64,000 bases of DNA from PALSA-1003 sp963741315 (GTDB lineage Bacteria > Pseudomonadota > Gammaproteobacteria > Burkholderiales > Casimicrobiaceae). The stretch's first letter is position 1; each line of letters opens with the position of its first letter. The notes beneath the pieces are model-generated. The model ran no database searches. It was not told where the DNA came from and saw only the letters and a program-made list of their open reading frames with translations. Positions 39,322 to 50,541 of the stretch are shown piece after piece. The position numbers and the translations under genes were made by a program. The stretch spans positions 62,001 through 126,000 of the forward strand of contig CAVUHK010000008.1 in assembly GCA_963741315.1 (NCBI GenBank). The letters run 5' to 3'.

Positions 39322-41304
39322 ATGCCAGCTGAATCGACATCATTGCCAACGGGTACGGTGACATTCCTGTTCACCGACATCGAGGGCAGCACGCGGCTGT
39401 GGGAATCTCAGCAGGCGGCGATGCAGGTGGCGTTGCCGCGGCACGACGCACTGGTGCGCCAGTGCGTGGTCGCGCACGGCGGCCATGTCTTCAAGACCGG
39501 TGGCGATGCGTTCTGCACGGCGTTTCACACCGCGCCTGACGCGCTCGCCGCAGCGCTCGAAGCACAACGGGCGCTGCACGCGGAACGCTGGCCGGAAGCA
39601 GCGAAGATTCGCGTGCGCATGGCGTTGCATAGCGGTGCGGTCGAGCTGCGCGACGGCGACTACTTCGGGACGTCACTCAATCGCGTCGCCCGGCTGCTCG
39701 CCGCGGGCCACGGCGGACAGACGCTGCTGTCCGAATCGACACACGACTTGTGCCGCGATCATCTGCCGCCACTAACGACCGCCAAAGCGCTCGGAGAGCA
39801 CGGGCTCAAGGACCTCGCTCGTCGTGAGGCGGTGTTTCAGCTTTGCCACCCCGACCTGCCGCAGAGTTTTCCGCCGCTCAAGGCGACGTCCGCCCCTCTC
39901 GACCGAGAAACGCCGTCGATCGCGGTGTTGCCGTTCATCAACATGTCGCGCGACGAGGAAAACGAGTATTTCGCCGACGGGTTGTCGGAAGAACTGCTCA
40001 ACGTGCTGGCGAAGATCAGAGGGCTTCGCGTGGCATCGCGGACTTCGGCGTTTTTCTTCAAGGGTAAGGACATCGACATTCCGACGGTCGCGCAAAAACT
40101 CAATGTCGCGACCGTACTCGAAGGCAGTGTGCGCAAGTCCGGCAAGCGCGTGCGCATCACGGCGCAGTTGATCCAGGTGGCGACCGATTCGCACCTGTGG
40201 TCGGAAACTTATGATCGCGAACTCGACGACATCTTCGCGGTGCAGGACGATATCGCGCAGTCGGTGGTCAAGGAATTGCGTGCAGCACTGCTGGGCGAAG
40301 GCATCGGCTCGACCGCCGACGCCAAGGCGAAGGCCGAGGTGAAGGCGGCCTCCACGGGGCGCGCCGACAATCCTGAGGCCTATCGGCTCTACTTGCAGGG
40401 CCGCCATTTCAACGATCGGATGACTGCCTCTGACAACGCACGAGCTGTCGACTACTTCCGTCAGGCGCTCGCGATCGATCCGGAATTCGCGCTGGCATGG
40501 GCAGGTTTGTCGAACGCGTATCGCACGCAGGCCGGATATGGCTGGTCGCCGGTGAAGGACGGGTTCGAGCGCGCTCGCGAAGCCGCGAACCGGGCGCTGC
40601 AGCTCGCGCCGGACCTGGCGGAAGGGCATGTCTGCCTCGGGTTCGTCCTCGAGCTCTACGACTGGAACTGGAAGGCGGCACACGACGAGTATCAACGCGC
40701 ATTCGCGCTGGCGCCCGGCAACGCCGATGTGCTGCGCGCGGTCGCCGGCATGACCCGGATTTTCGTCGGCCCGAATGCGGGAATCGATCTCCTGCGCAGG
40801 GCGACGGAGCTTGACCCGTTGAGTTCGACGGCCCAACGCATCCTTGGACTGCGCTGCTTTCTGGCGGGACGGCTGGATGAGGCGCTGGCGGCCCTCAAGG
40901 TTGCGCTCGACCTCAATCCGAAGTCGGGACTGGTGTACTGCTTCATGTGCGCAACGCGCCTGGCGCAAGGGCATGCCGCCGAGGCGCTTGAACTGGCGCA
41001 ACGCGAGAGCCTTCCCGACTTCCGCTTGCTGGGCATCGCGCTCGCTCAGCACACGCTTGGTAACAAGGACCAGTCCGACGCCGCGCTTTCGCAGTTGATC
41101 GCAGACCACGGCAACGAGGCTGCGTACCAGATCGCGGAAGCATGGGCGTGGCGCGGCGAAATCGACCGCTCCTTCGAATGGCTGGAGCGGGCGTACATCC
41201 AGCGCGACCCCGGGCTGGTGCATACGATCTCGGATTCGTTTCTTCGGGCATTGCACGGTGACCCACGCTGGCTTCCGTTCGTGAAGAAAATGGGATTCGA
41301 TTAG
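39322..41304 (+). CDS. class III cyclase with TolB-like domain and TPR repeats
   Basis: 660 residues. The cyclase domain (about 8-175) has Asp19 (LFTDIEGST), Asp62 (GGDAFCTAF) and SLNRVAR. A TolB/FlgO-like domain (about 193-330) opens with SIAVLPFINMSRDEENEYFADGLSEEL. Tetratricopeptide repeats fill about 350-650. There is no membrane segment. Such proteins are common in proteobacteria and may make cAMP or act as scaffolds. Third class III cyclase of the window. Confidence 0.9.
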   Translation: MPAESTSLPTGTVTFLFTDIEGSTRLWESQQAAMQVALPRHDALVRQCVVAHGGHVFKTGGDAFCTAFHTAPDALAAALEAQRALHAERWPEAAKIRVRMALHSGAVELRDGDYFGTSLNRVARLLAAGHGGQTLLSESTHDLCRDHLPPLTTAKALGEHGLKDLARREAVFQLCHPDLPQSFPPLKATSAPLDRETPSIAVLPFINMSRDEENEYFADGLSEELLNVLAKIRGLRVASRTSAFFFKGKDIDIPTVAQKLNVATVLEGSVRKSGKRVRITAQLIQVATDSHLWSETYDRELDDIFAVQDDIAQSVVKELRAALLGEGIGSTADAKAKAEVKAASTGRADNPEAYRLYLQGRHFNDRMTASDNARAVDYFRQALAIDPEFALAWAGLSNAYRTQAGYGWSPVKDGFERAREAANRALQLAPDLAEGHVCLGFVLELYDWNWKAAHDEYQRAFALAPGNADVLRAVAGMTRIFVGPNAGIDLLRRATELDPLSSTAQRILGLRCFLAGRLDEALAALKVALDLNPKSGLVYCFMCATRLAQGHAAEALELAQRESLPDFRLLGIALAQHTLGNKDQSDAALSQLIADHGNEAAYQIAEAWAWRGEIDRSFEWLERAYIQRDPGLVHTISDSFLRALHGDPRWLPFVKKMGFD

Positions 41305-41465
41305 GTTGAATAAACGCCTGAGTCGCGCCCATTGTCGAAGTCTGCGCGAGCCGCCACCCGAGACGCAGCGGCAAACCAGTCGAACCTGTTTCCATTGCCC
41401 ATTGCCTTGTGGGCCCCGCTTCGCTATCGTGCTCGCTTGCATGTGTCCCGCCAAGGATCAAGCCA

Positions 41466-43056
41466 ATGTCCCGTAATCGCCATTTGATGTTCGCCCTGCT
41501 CGCAGCCGCTGCCTTTGCAGGCGCGATTGGCGTGCCCGCCGCCCAAGCACAAACCACGCTGCGGGTGGTCATGCATTCCGACCTGAAGATCGTCGATCCC
41601 ATCTGGACCACCGCGTACATCACGCGCAACCACGGGTACATGATCTACGACACGCTGTTTGCGACCGACGCTGCCGGCAAGATCCAGCCGCAGATGGTCG
41701 ACCGCTATGCGGTGAGCGCCGACGGCCTGATGTACACGCTGACGCTGCGCGACGGTCTGCTGTGGCACGACGGCACGCCGGTGACCTCCGAGGATTGCAT
41801 CGCGTCGATCAAGCGCTGGGGCGCCAAGGACGCGATGGGACAGAAGATGATGACCTTCGTGAAGGATTTCGCGATCGTCGACGCCAAGACCTTCCGCATC
41901 AACCTGACCAGCCCCACTGGACTGGTGCTGAGCGGGCTGGGCAAGCCATCGTCCGCCGCGCCGTTCATGATGCCCAAGCGCGTCGCGGATACCAGCCCCA
42001 ATGACCAGATCAGCGACTTCACCGGCAGCGGCCCCTTCGTGTTCAAGAAGGACGAGTGGAAGCCGGGCGACAAGGCGGTGTACGTCAAGTTCGACAAGTA
42101 CAAACCGCGCGCCGAGCCGCCCTCGGGCATGGCCGGCGGCAAGGTCGTCAAGGTCGACCGCATCGAATGGCGTGCGATCGCCGACCAGCAGACGGCGGTG
42201 AACGCGTTACTTACCGGCGAAATCGACTACATCGAGCAGCCGGCGCACGATCTGCTGCCGGTGATGAAGAAGGATGCCAACATCAAGCTGGTCGACATCA
42301 ATCCGCTGGGCAACCAGTATGCGTTCCGTTTCAACTCGACTGCCAAGCCCTTCGACAATCCCGAAGGTGAAGCAGGCACTGCTCTACGCATTCAACCAGG
42401 AAGACTTTCTCAAGGCGACCATTGGCGATCCGCAGTACTACAAGGTGTGCATGGACATGTTCGTCTGCGGCACGCCGCTGGGCTCGCCCAAGGGTACTGA
42501 AGGTCTGCTGCAATCGAATTTCGTCAAGGCCAAGCAGCTCCTGACCGAGGCGGGCTACGACGGCACGCCGATCGTGCTGCTGCACTCGACCGACCTGCAG
42601 GTACTGACCAATCTCGCGCCCGTGGCGAAGTCGCTCATGGAAAAAGCCGGCTTCAGGGTCGACATGCAGGACATGGACTGGCAGACCGTGGTCGCGCGTC
42701 GTGCCAAGAAGGAACCGCCATCACAAGGCGGATGGCACGCGTTCCTGACTTCGTGGGTCTCCGCAGATGTGCTCAACCCGGTGGCGACCGCGTTCCTGAA
42801 TTCGAGTTGCGACAAGGCGTTGTTCGGCTGGCCTTGCGATGCCGAAATGGAAAAACTGCGCGACCAGTTCGCGCGTGAAACCGATCCGGCCAAACAGAAG
42901 GCGATCGCCGAAGCGGTGGTAGCGCGCTGGGCGCAGGACCCGTCGCACGTGTTCCTGGGGCAGTGGTACCAGCCGGCGGCGGTTCGCAAGAACATCGATG
43001 GGTTCGTGATCGCGCCGGTGACGGTGTTCTGGAACGTGACCAAGACTGGCAAGTAG
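41466..43056 (+). CDS. peptide ABC transporter substrate-binding protein (family 5), one frameshift
   Basis: Removing one base near 42363 gives about 529 residues. The signal peptide ends near AAQAQ. The family-5 fold shows DPIWTTAYITRNHGYMIYDTL and LRDGLLWHDGTPV. The frame reads FDNP up to the shift and resumes KVKQALLYAFNQ in the other frame, continuing to the natural end KTGK. It is the first gene of the second peptide importer and is separated from the permease gene by REP copy 3. Confidence 0.87.
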
Positions 43057-43060
43057 GTCA

Positions 43061-43135
43061 TGTCGTCCCCGCGCATGCGGGGACCCAGTGTCGGGCGTCA
43101 CAAGCCACTGGATCCCCGCTTTCGCGGGGATGACG
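43061..43135 (+). repeat. REP-like palindromic repeat, family A copy 3
   Basis: TGTCGTCCCCGC-gcat-GCGGGGACCCAGTGTCG, a variable middle, then TGGATCCCCGC-ttt-CGCGGGGATGACG. The stem bases differ from copies 1 and 2 in the second arm (GGGGAT in place of GGGAAC), but the pairing is kept. It fills the gap between the binding-protein stop (43056) and the permease start (43176). Confidence 0.87.
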
Positions 43136-43175
43136 CCATCCAACGCGTTGACGTTGCTGGTACCCTGCTGAGCTG

Positions 43176-44117
43176 ATGCTCGCTTACCTCTCCCGCCGCC
43201 TGCTCGCGACGATTCCCGTCATGGCGATCGTCGCGGTTCTGGTGTTCGCGATGCTGCGCCTGACGCCGGGCGATCCCGCGGCGATCATCGCCGGTGCCGC
43301 GGGAACCGCGCAGGACGTCGCCGCGATCCGCGCGCGCCTGGGCCTCGACCGGTCGATATTCGCGCAATTCTTCGTCTGGATCGGCAACATTCTGACCGGC
43401 GACTTCGGCGAATCGTTCTTTTTCAAGAAGCAGGTCGCGGAATTAGTCGCCGATCGCATTGGCCCGACGCTGGCACTGGCGACGACGACCATCGTTCTCT
43501 CGGTGATCGTTGCAGTCCCGCTCGGCGTGCTTGCCGCGTGGAAGCAGGGGACCTGGATCGACCGCATCGTCATGGGCTTTTCGGTGCTCGGTTTCTCGGT
43601 GCCCGTGTTCGTGATCGGTTACATGTTGATCTACGTGTTCGCGATCGAGCTCGGCTGGCTTCCGGTACAGGGCTACCAGCCGCTGCGCGAAGGCTTCTGG
43701 GGTTTTCTGCAGCGCCTGATCCTGCCCAGCATCACGCTGTCGGTCATCTATATCGCGCTCATCGCCCGAATCACGCGCACCAGCGTGCTGGAAGTGCTGT
43801 CGGAAGACTATATCCGCACCGCGCGCGCCAAGGGCCTGCCCGAGCGCGTGGTGCTGATGAAGCACGCGTTGCGCAATGCCGCGGTTCCGATCGTGACCGT
43901 CATCGGCATCGGCATTGCGCTGTTGATCGGTGGTGTGGTGGTCACCGAAAGCGTGTTCAGCATCCCCGGCCTGGGCCGGCTGACGGTCGATGCCGTGCTC
44001 GCGCGCGACTATCCGACGGTGCAGGCGGTCATCCTCCTGTTCTCGTTCGTATACGTGCTGCTCAACCTCGCGGTCGACGTTGCCTACACCTTTCTCGATC
44101 CGAGGATCCGGTATTGA
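43176..44117 (+). CDS. dipeptide-type ABC transporter permease (DppB-like), second system
   Basis: 313 residues: YLSRRLLATIPVMAIVAVLVF, LRLTPGDPAAIIAGAAG, EAA-like loop DYIRTARAKGLPERVVLMKH, end DVAYTFLDPRIRY. It pairs with the permease that overlaps its stop by four bases (TTGA). Confidence 0.94.
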   Translation: MLAYLSRRLLATIPVMAIVAVLVFAMLRLTPGDPAAIIAGAAGTAQDVAAIRARLGLDRSIFAQFFVWIGNILTGDFGESFFFKKQVAELVADRIGPTLALATTTIVLSVIVAVPLGVLAAWKQGTWIDRIVMGFSVLGFSVPVFVIGYMLIYVFAIELGWLPVQGYQPLREGFWGFLQRLILPSITLSVIYIALIARITRTSVLEVLSEDYIRTARAKGLPERVVLMKHALRNAAVPIVTVIGIGIALLIGGVVVTESVFSIPGLGRLTVDAVLARDYPTVQAVILLFSFVYVLLNLAVDVAYTFLDPRIRY

Positions 44118-45037
44118 GCGCCGTCGCGCAGTTGCCGGAGGGCGTGAGCGGCGCGTCGCGCAGGGAGGACGCCGTGCGGCGTCTCGCGCGCAACCCGACG
44201 GTCGTGTTCGGGGTCGCGGTGCTCGCACTGATCGTCGTCATGGCGCTGTGCGCGCCGTGGCTCGCGAACTTCGATCCTGGCGCGATCAACCCGGCGTTCC
44301 GCAACAAACTGCCCGGTGCGATGGAGACAGTGCGCGCGGACGACGGCAGCAGGGCCGAAGTGCGGCACTGGATGGGCACCGATTCGCTGGGCCGCGACGT
44401 GGCGAGCCGGGTGGTATACGGAGCGAGGGCGTCGCTGATCGTCGGCGTCTCGGTGGCGATCCTGGCGGTCGGCATCGGGCTGGTGATCGGGCTTGCCGCC
44501 GGCTACCTGCGCGCACTCGACGGCGTGGTGATGCGCCTGATGGACGGGCTTATGGCGATCCCGGCCATCCTGCTGGCGATCGCGGTGGTATCGCTGTCAT
44601 CGGCCGGGCTCGTCGCGGTGATCATCGCCATCGTCGTTCCGGAAGTGCCGCGCGTCGTGCGCCTGGTGCGATCGATCGTGCTGTCGGTGCGCGAGGAGCC
44701 CTACGTCGAGGCGGCGGTCGCGATGGGTACGCCAACCTTGCCGTTGGTGATCCGGCACATCATGCCCAACACGCTGCCGCCGTTGATCGTGCAGGCAACC
44801 TACATTTGCGCGTCGGCGATACTGATCGAAGCGATCCTGTCTTTCCTCGGCATCGGCATCCCGTCGCAAACGCCGACCTGGGGCAACATCATGGCGGAAG
44901 GACGGACGCTCTTTCGCGTCTATCCGCATAACATCCTCTACCCCGGCATCTTTCTCGCGCTGACGGTGCTGGCGGTCAATCTGCTCGGCGATGGCCTGCG
45001 CGACACGCTCGATCCGCGCATGCGCAAGCGCCTGTGA
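44114..45037 (+). CDS. dipeptide-type ABC transporter permease (DppC-like), second system
   Basis: 307 residues from TTG 44114, which overlaps the previous stop. It has HWMGTDSLGRDVASRVVYGAR, the EAA loop EAAVAMGTPTLPLVIRHIMPN and the closing NLLGDGLRDTLDPRMRKRL. Translational coupling through the TTGA overlap would keep the two permeases in equal amounts. Confidence 0.93.
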   Translation: MSAVAQLPEGVSGASRREDAVRRLARNPTVVFGVAVLALIVVMALCAPWLANFDPGAINPAFRNKLPGAMETVRADDGSRAEVRHWMGTDSLGRDVASRVVYGARASLIVGVSVAILAVGIGLVIGLAAGYLRALDGVVMRLMDGLMAIPAILLAIAVVSLSSAGLVAVIIAIVVPEVPRVVRLVRSIVLSVREEPYVEAAVAMGTPTLPLVIRHIMPNTLPPLIVQATYICASAILIEAILSFLGIGIPSQTPTWGNIMAEGRTLFRVYPHNILYPGIFLALTVLAVNLLGDGLRDTLDPRMRKRL

Positions 45038-45065
45038 ATCGCGCATCGACCAGGACGACAAAGCG

Positions 45066-46676
<1,611 letters not shown>

Positions 46677-46687
46677 CGGCGCCGGTC

Positions 46688-47359
46688 TTACTTCAGCAGG
46701 GAGTACTCGCCGCCGCGCTGCAGCGCGCGCTGGTACGCAGGCCGCGCGTGAATGCGCTCGAGAAAAGCCATGAGCTTCGGGCGGCTCGCGCCCAGGCCCG
46801 CGCGCGCGGCGGCGGCTTCGACGGGAAAGCTCATCTGCACGTCGGCGGCGCTGAACTCGTTGCCGGCGAACCACCGGGTCTTGCCGAGTTCGGCCTCCTG
46901 GAAGTCCAGGTGCTGCGCGATTCGCGGATCGATGAATGAAGACAGTGCGCGCTGCTTGACCTTGGTCAGGATCGGCCTGACGAAAAACGGCATCGGTCCC
47001 TGGTCGAGCCGATTGAAGACGAGGTTGAGCAGCAGCGGCGGCATCGCTGAACCTTCGGCGTAGTGCAGCCAGTAGGTGTAGCGCAGGTGTTCGGGCGTGT
47101 CGCGCGCCGGTGCGAGCCGCCCCTTGCCATAGCGCTCGACCAGGTACTCGATGATCGCGCCGGATTCGGCGAAGGTTTGCGCGTCGTCGGTGATCACCGG
47201 CGACTTGCCCAGCGGGTGCACGGCGAGCAGCTCCGGCGGCGCAAGCATCGTCTTCGGATCGCGTTGATAGCGCTTGACCTCGTACTCGAGACCCAGCTCT
47301 TCGAGCAGCCAGAGAATGCGCTGCGAGCGCGAGTTGTTAAGGTGATGGACGACGATCAT
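46688..47359 (-). CDS. glutathione S-transferase
   Basis: 223 residues. The thioredoxin-like N-terminal domain has HHLNNSRSQRILWLLEELGLEYE (Asn/Ser at the glutathione site) and VHPLGKSPVI with ESGAIIEYL. The C-terminal helical domain includes FSAADVQMSFPVEAA. It conjugates or transfers glutathione to electrophiles; class is not assigned. Its ATG overlaps the stop of the VOC gene (ATGA), so the two are co-translated. Confidence 0.92.
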   Translation of the reverse strand: MIVVHHLNNSRSQRILWLLEELGLEYEVKRYQRDPKTMLAPPELLAVHPLGKSPVITDDAQTFAESGAIIEYLVERYGKGRLAPARDTPEHLRYTYWLHYAEGSAMPPLLLNLVFNRLDQGPMPFFVRPILTKVKQRALSSFIDPRIAQHLDFQEAELGKTRWFAGNEFSAADVQMSFPVEAAAARAGLGASRPKLMAFLERIHARPAYQRALQRGGEYSLLK

Positions 47360-47736
47360 GGCGAGCCTTCCAGCGCGACGAACTCGATACGGTTGCCGAA
47401 GGGATCCTCGGAGAAAAAGCGATCGACTCCCGCGATGGGTTCCGGATCGAGCCTGATGGCGTGTCCCGCCGCCTCGAGCGCGGCACGAAGTTCGGGCAGG
47501 TTGCGCACGCGCAGGGCAGGGTGCGCTTTCTTCGCGGCGCGGAAGGCGGTGTCGACGCCCAGGTGCAACTGCAGCGCGCCGCAGGCGTACCACAGGCCGC
47601 CGCGCGCGGCCAGGTTGTCCGGCTTGGCAAGTTCTTCCAGTCCGAGCAGGTCGCCGTAGAACCGGCGCGCCATCGCCTCGCCGTTCGCAGGCATCGCCAG
47701 CTGGACGTGATCGATCGCGTAGACGTTGCGACTCAT
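47356..47736 (-). CDS. VOC-superfamily protein (glyoxalase/bleomycin-resistance fold)
   Basis: About 126 residues. Expected metal ligands are His in IDHVQLAMP, His in LQLHLG and Glu in RIEFVAL. I prefer ATG 47736, nine bases after GAGGG; a GTG two codons earlier overlaps the previous stop. Coupling to a glutathione S-transferase suggests a glutathione-linked reaction, but the substrate is unknown. Confidence 0.85.
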   Translation of the reverse strand: MSRNVYAIDHVQLAMPANGEAMARRFYGDLLGLEELAKPDNLAARGGLWYACGALQLHLGVDTAFRAAKKAHPALRVRNLPELRAALEAAGHAIRLDPEPIAGVDRFFSEDPFGNRIEFVALEGSP

Positions 47737-47738
47737 TG

Positions 47739-48347
47739 TCACGGACCCTCGACGCGCTTGCAGGTGACTTCCGGATCGTTGGTCTGGTCGCGCCAGCGCG
47801 CTTCGCCTTGCGCTTCCCAGAACAGCGTACCGTCGCCCTCATAGCGCGCACCGCTGCCCGAGCGTTGCTGCTGCAGCATGCTGGCGCCGCTCTTGCGCAC
47901 GATCCAGGCAAAGCCCGGCTTGACGTTCACGTATGTGATGCTGAGCAGGTTGTCGGGTGGCTCGCAGCGGAACGAGAAGGGGCCCAGGCTCGTGCCCTTG
48001 GCGTCGGCGCTGCGCGCCGACTTGCTCTGCGTGCGGATCGCGGCAATGCGGGAAAGCGTGAGGTCGCGCACGCAGGCGACCCGCGTTTTGGATTTCAGGC
48101 ACGCATTGCGCGTCGCGAGCCACGGAGCCTGCTGCGACCGCACGGTGCTCGCCGTTCCTCCGCTGGTGCGACCGGTGGCGAGCGCGTAAAGGCGATTGAG
48201 CTCGGTGTCGAGCGCGCTCAGCATGGCGGATTTGCAGATGACCAGCTCGATCGACTTCGGCGGCGCATCCTTGCACGCGGTGGGATCTTCGGCGAGCGCC
48301 GCGCCGGAAAGCGCGGCGGTGACGATCAGGGTGACAATGCGGTGCAT
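47739..48347 (-). CDS. LprI/DUF1311-like and MliC lysozyme-inhibitor fusion
   Basis: 202 residues. A signal peptide ends near GAALA. The N-terminal part (about 22-100) has the cysteine pattern of LprI-like proteins (CKDAPPKSIELVICKS...LDTELNRLY, WLATRNAC). The C-terminal part (about 125-200) is MliC-like: FRCEPPDNLLSITY, SGARYEGDGTLFWEAQGEARW and a closing Cys. MliC proteins block c-type lysozymes in the periplasm. No lipobox is visible, so it should be soluble. The gene lies between the VOC gene and the lipoprotein gene on the same strand. Confidence 0.8.
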   Translation of the reverse strand: MHRIVTLIVTAALSGAALAEDPTACKDAPPKSIELVICKSAMLSALDTELNRLYALATGRTSGGTASTVRSQQAPWLATRNACLKSKTRVACVRDLTLSRIAAIRTQSKSARSADAKGTSLGPFSFRCEPPDNLLSITYVNVKPGFAWIVRKSGASMLQQQRSGSGARYEGDGTLFWEAQGEARWRDQTNDPEVTCKRVEGP

Positions 48348-48365
48348 GGAGCTCTTTCTCGCTGT

Positions 48366-49962
48366 TCAGCGGCCAATGGAAAACAACACGGCGTTGTTGA
48401 CCGCGTAGACCGCGCCGTCGGCGCCGATCGCGGTGGGGGTGTACGATTCTGCGGTGCCGTTGTTGAGCTTGATCTGCTCGGTGAAGGTGTTGCTCGCGAG
48501 GCTCCAGCGATACAGGTTGCCGTCCTCGTTGTTGACCAGTATCGATCGCGTCACCGGATCGACCGCAGCGGTGTTGATACACCACTCCCTGACGCCGCCT
48601 GGAAAGCCCGGATCCGGCGTTGGAGCGAGGATGGTGAGTATCTCTTTCATGACCGGAAAGCCGGATATCGGATCGGTCTGTGGCTGCCCGGGATCGAGGA
48701 TCGCCATGCGATTCTTGCCGTCACCGCTTCCCGAGCCGCCATAGTTGTTGTACTTGGATGCGAGCAGGTAGCTCGATGCACCGGTATAGGACGGAACCAT
48801 CGACACCGGAACGATCGAGGCGGTGTCGTCCCAGCCAAAGGCACCGGGAATTTTCGCGTGCGCAAGCGTGGCGTCGAAATGCAGCAGCCAGCCGCGAAAG
48901 TTGTGTGCCGGCACGTTGGCTTCGAGCACACCGTAATAGACGTCACCGTCGGGTCCGACCGTCGGCGAGGATGTGGCGTTGTCGTTGACCCACGCTGGCG
49001 TGCCGGTGACGGGATCGAGCAGTCGCGTCGTTGATTGGGTGGCGAGCGTCTGCGCATCGAGCGCCAGAAGGTAACCCGATTGCCGCGTTCCGACCGCGGG
49101 GTTGGTATTCACCGCGACATAGAGCGTTCGCAGGTCGGCCGACAATGCCGGCGCGCTGTTGGTGGCTACCTTGCCGATGGCCGGATTGCCGCTCGCCGCG
49201 GTCGCCGTCACCCACGCGCCCCTGCCGTCGGCGCCGATGCGCGCAATGCCGCTCACCAGACCCGCGGGGTTCGCGGTCGCGACGAAGCCGAAGTAAATGT
49301 TGCCCTGAGAATCCGCAGTCAGCGGCGTGTTGATGAAGACAGTTGCGTCGTACTGCGCGGGCGCCGCCGCGTACACCGCTCGCGCCATAGAAGACGACTG
49401 TCTGCAGCGCACCGGCAGCAGCATCGACGCCATCGCGGTAGTAGACCTTGCCGCCCGCGCCGGGAAGGTAGACGCGGTTGGCGCTCGTCAGCGACAAATT
49501 GAAGCTCGGCGTCCAATCGTGCGCGGGGAGGATGTAATCGCTGTCGGCGGACCAGAGCAGTGCTCCGCTCCCGCCGGCTCGCGCTTCCACGCGAAAGCCT
49601 CCGGCAGCGCCGGTCTTCACCGGAACCAGCACGGTGTTGTTCGCGGTGATGAGTGGCGTGCCGTAGTGAATCAACAACGAGCCGCTGGCGGTGTACTGCG
49701 GCGCCATGTCGACCGGCGTTTGCCAGGCGATGCGGGCGAGTGCTTGCGTGCCGATGGCGCCTTGCGCGGCATGTTGCGCATCGCGACCGAATTGCCACCA
49801 CGCCGGACCGGTCGTCGGGAGAGACGACGAGGAATCGCCGCCTCCGCCGCCGCCGCAACCGGCGAGCGCAGTGCACAGCGCGAACGCGATGCCGAGTAGC
49901 CGCAAGGCCGGCCGGCGCCCACCGAGTTTCGTGTCGTGCATGCATCGAAAAGTGGAAAGCAC
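48366..49962 (-). CDS. PQQ-like beta-propeller lipoprotein, one frameshift
   Basis: Removing one base near 49380 gives about 531 residues. The start is GTG 49962, with GGAGGT ideally placed. The signal peptide ends in a lipobox LAGC, followed by a glycine/serine tether. The body has repeated blade motifs such as WWQFGRDAQHAAQG, GKVYYRDGV, GNIYFGFV and GDVYYGVLE, typical of outer-membrane or periplasmic PQQ-like propellers. The cofactor may be absent. The frame changes between QTVVFYG and AVYAAAPAQYDATVFI. Confidence 0.82.
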
Positions 49963-50193
49963 CTGCGACCTCCATCAGCGATGCAGCATCCGTTGCGTCG
50001 CCAAAGGCGCGCGGTGCGGCGAGAGAACCGCCGTCGGAAGCCATGTTACCTCGGGATGTCGATTTCCGCCGCGCCGGCCTCGACTACAGTCGGGCCGCAG
50101 GGGAGTCGTCGCGATACCGTTGGTTACATCTCCGGGTCGCCGCATTGCGCCGTGCAACGTTTATGGCAGAGTCACTCAATGGAGATCCCGACA

Positions 50194-50445
50194 ATGAAAT
50201 TCCTCGCATTCGCTGCAGTTCTGGCACTGTCTTCCACGTATGCCCTGGCCGCCGATCCCGCGGCGGGTCCTCGCCCGCGCGAAGCGTGCAAGGCCGACGT
50301 TGCAACGCTGTGTCCGGGCGTGCAGCCCGGCGACGGCCGCGTCGGCGCCTGCATGAAGGAGCACGCCGCGCAGTTGTCCGACGGCTGCAAGGCCGCGATG
50401 GCACAGGCGCACGGCAACCGGAAGGCGGCGCCACCCGCGCAGTAG
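50194..50445 (+). CDS. small secreted cysteine-rich repeat protein
   Basis: 83 residues with a signal peptide cleaved near YALAA. The mature part has one Cys-rich repeat of the FGFR/Golgi-apparatus type: ACKADVATLCPG, then GRVGACMKEHAAQLSDGCKAAM, with the four cysteines spaced as in that family. Two disulfides are likely in the periplasm. ATG 50194 has GGAGAT about eight bases upstream. The role of bacterial members is not known. Divergent from the propeller lipoprotein across about 230 bases. Confidence 0.82.
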   Translation: MKFLAFAAVLALSSTYALAADPAAGPRPREACKADVATLCPGVQPGDGRVGACMKEHAAQLSDGCKAAMAQAHGNRKAAPPAQ

Positions 50446-50541
50446 GCATTGCGCAAACCGGGTCCCGCGCCGCGGGCCCCGGGTCCTGCGCCGCGCGCAG
50501 CGCGCGGCATGCTCGCGTTGCGGCGTCGTCGGAAACGCCCT

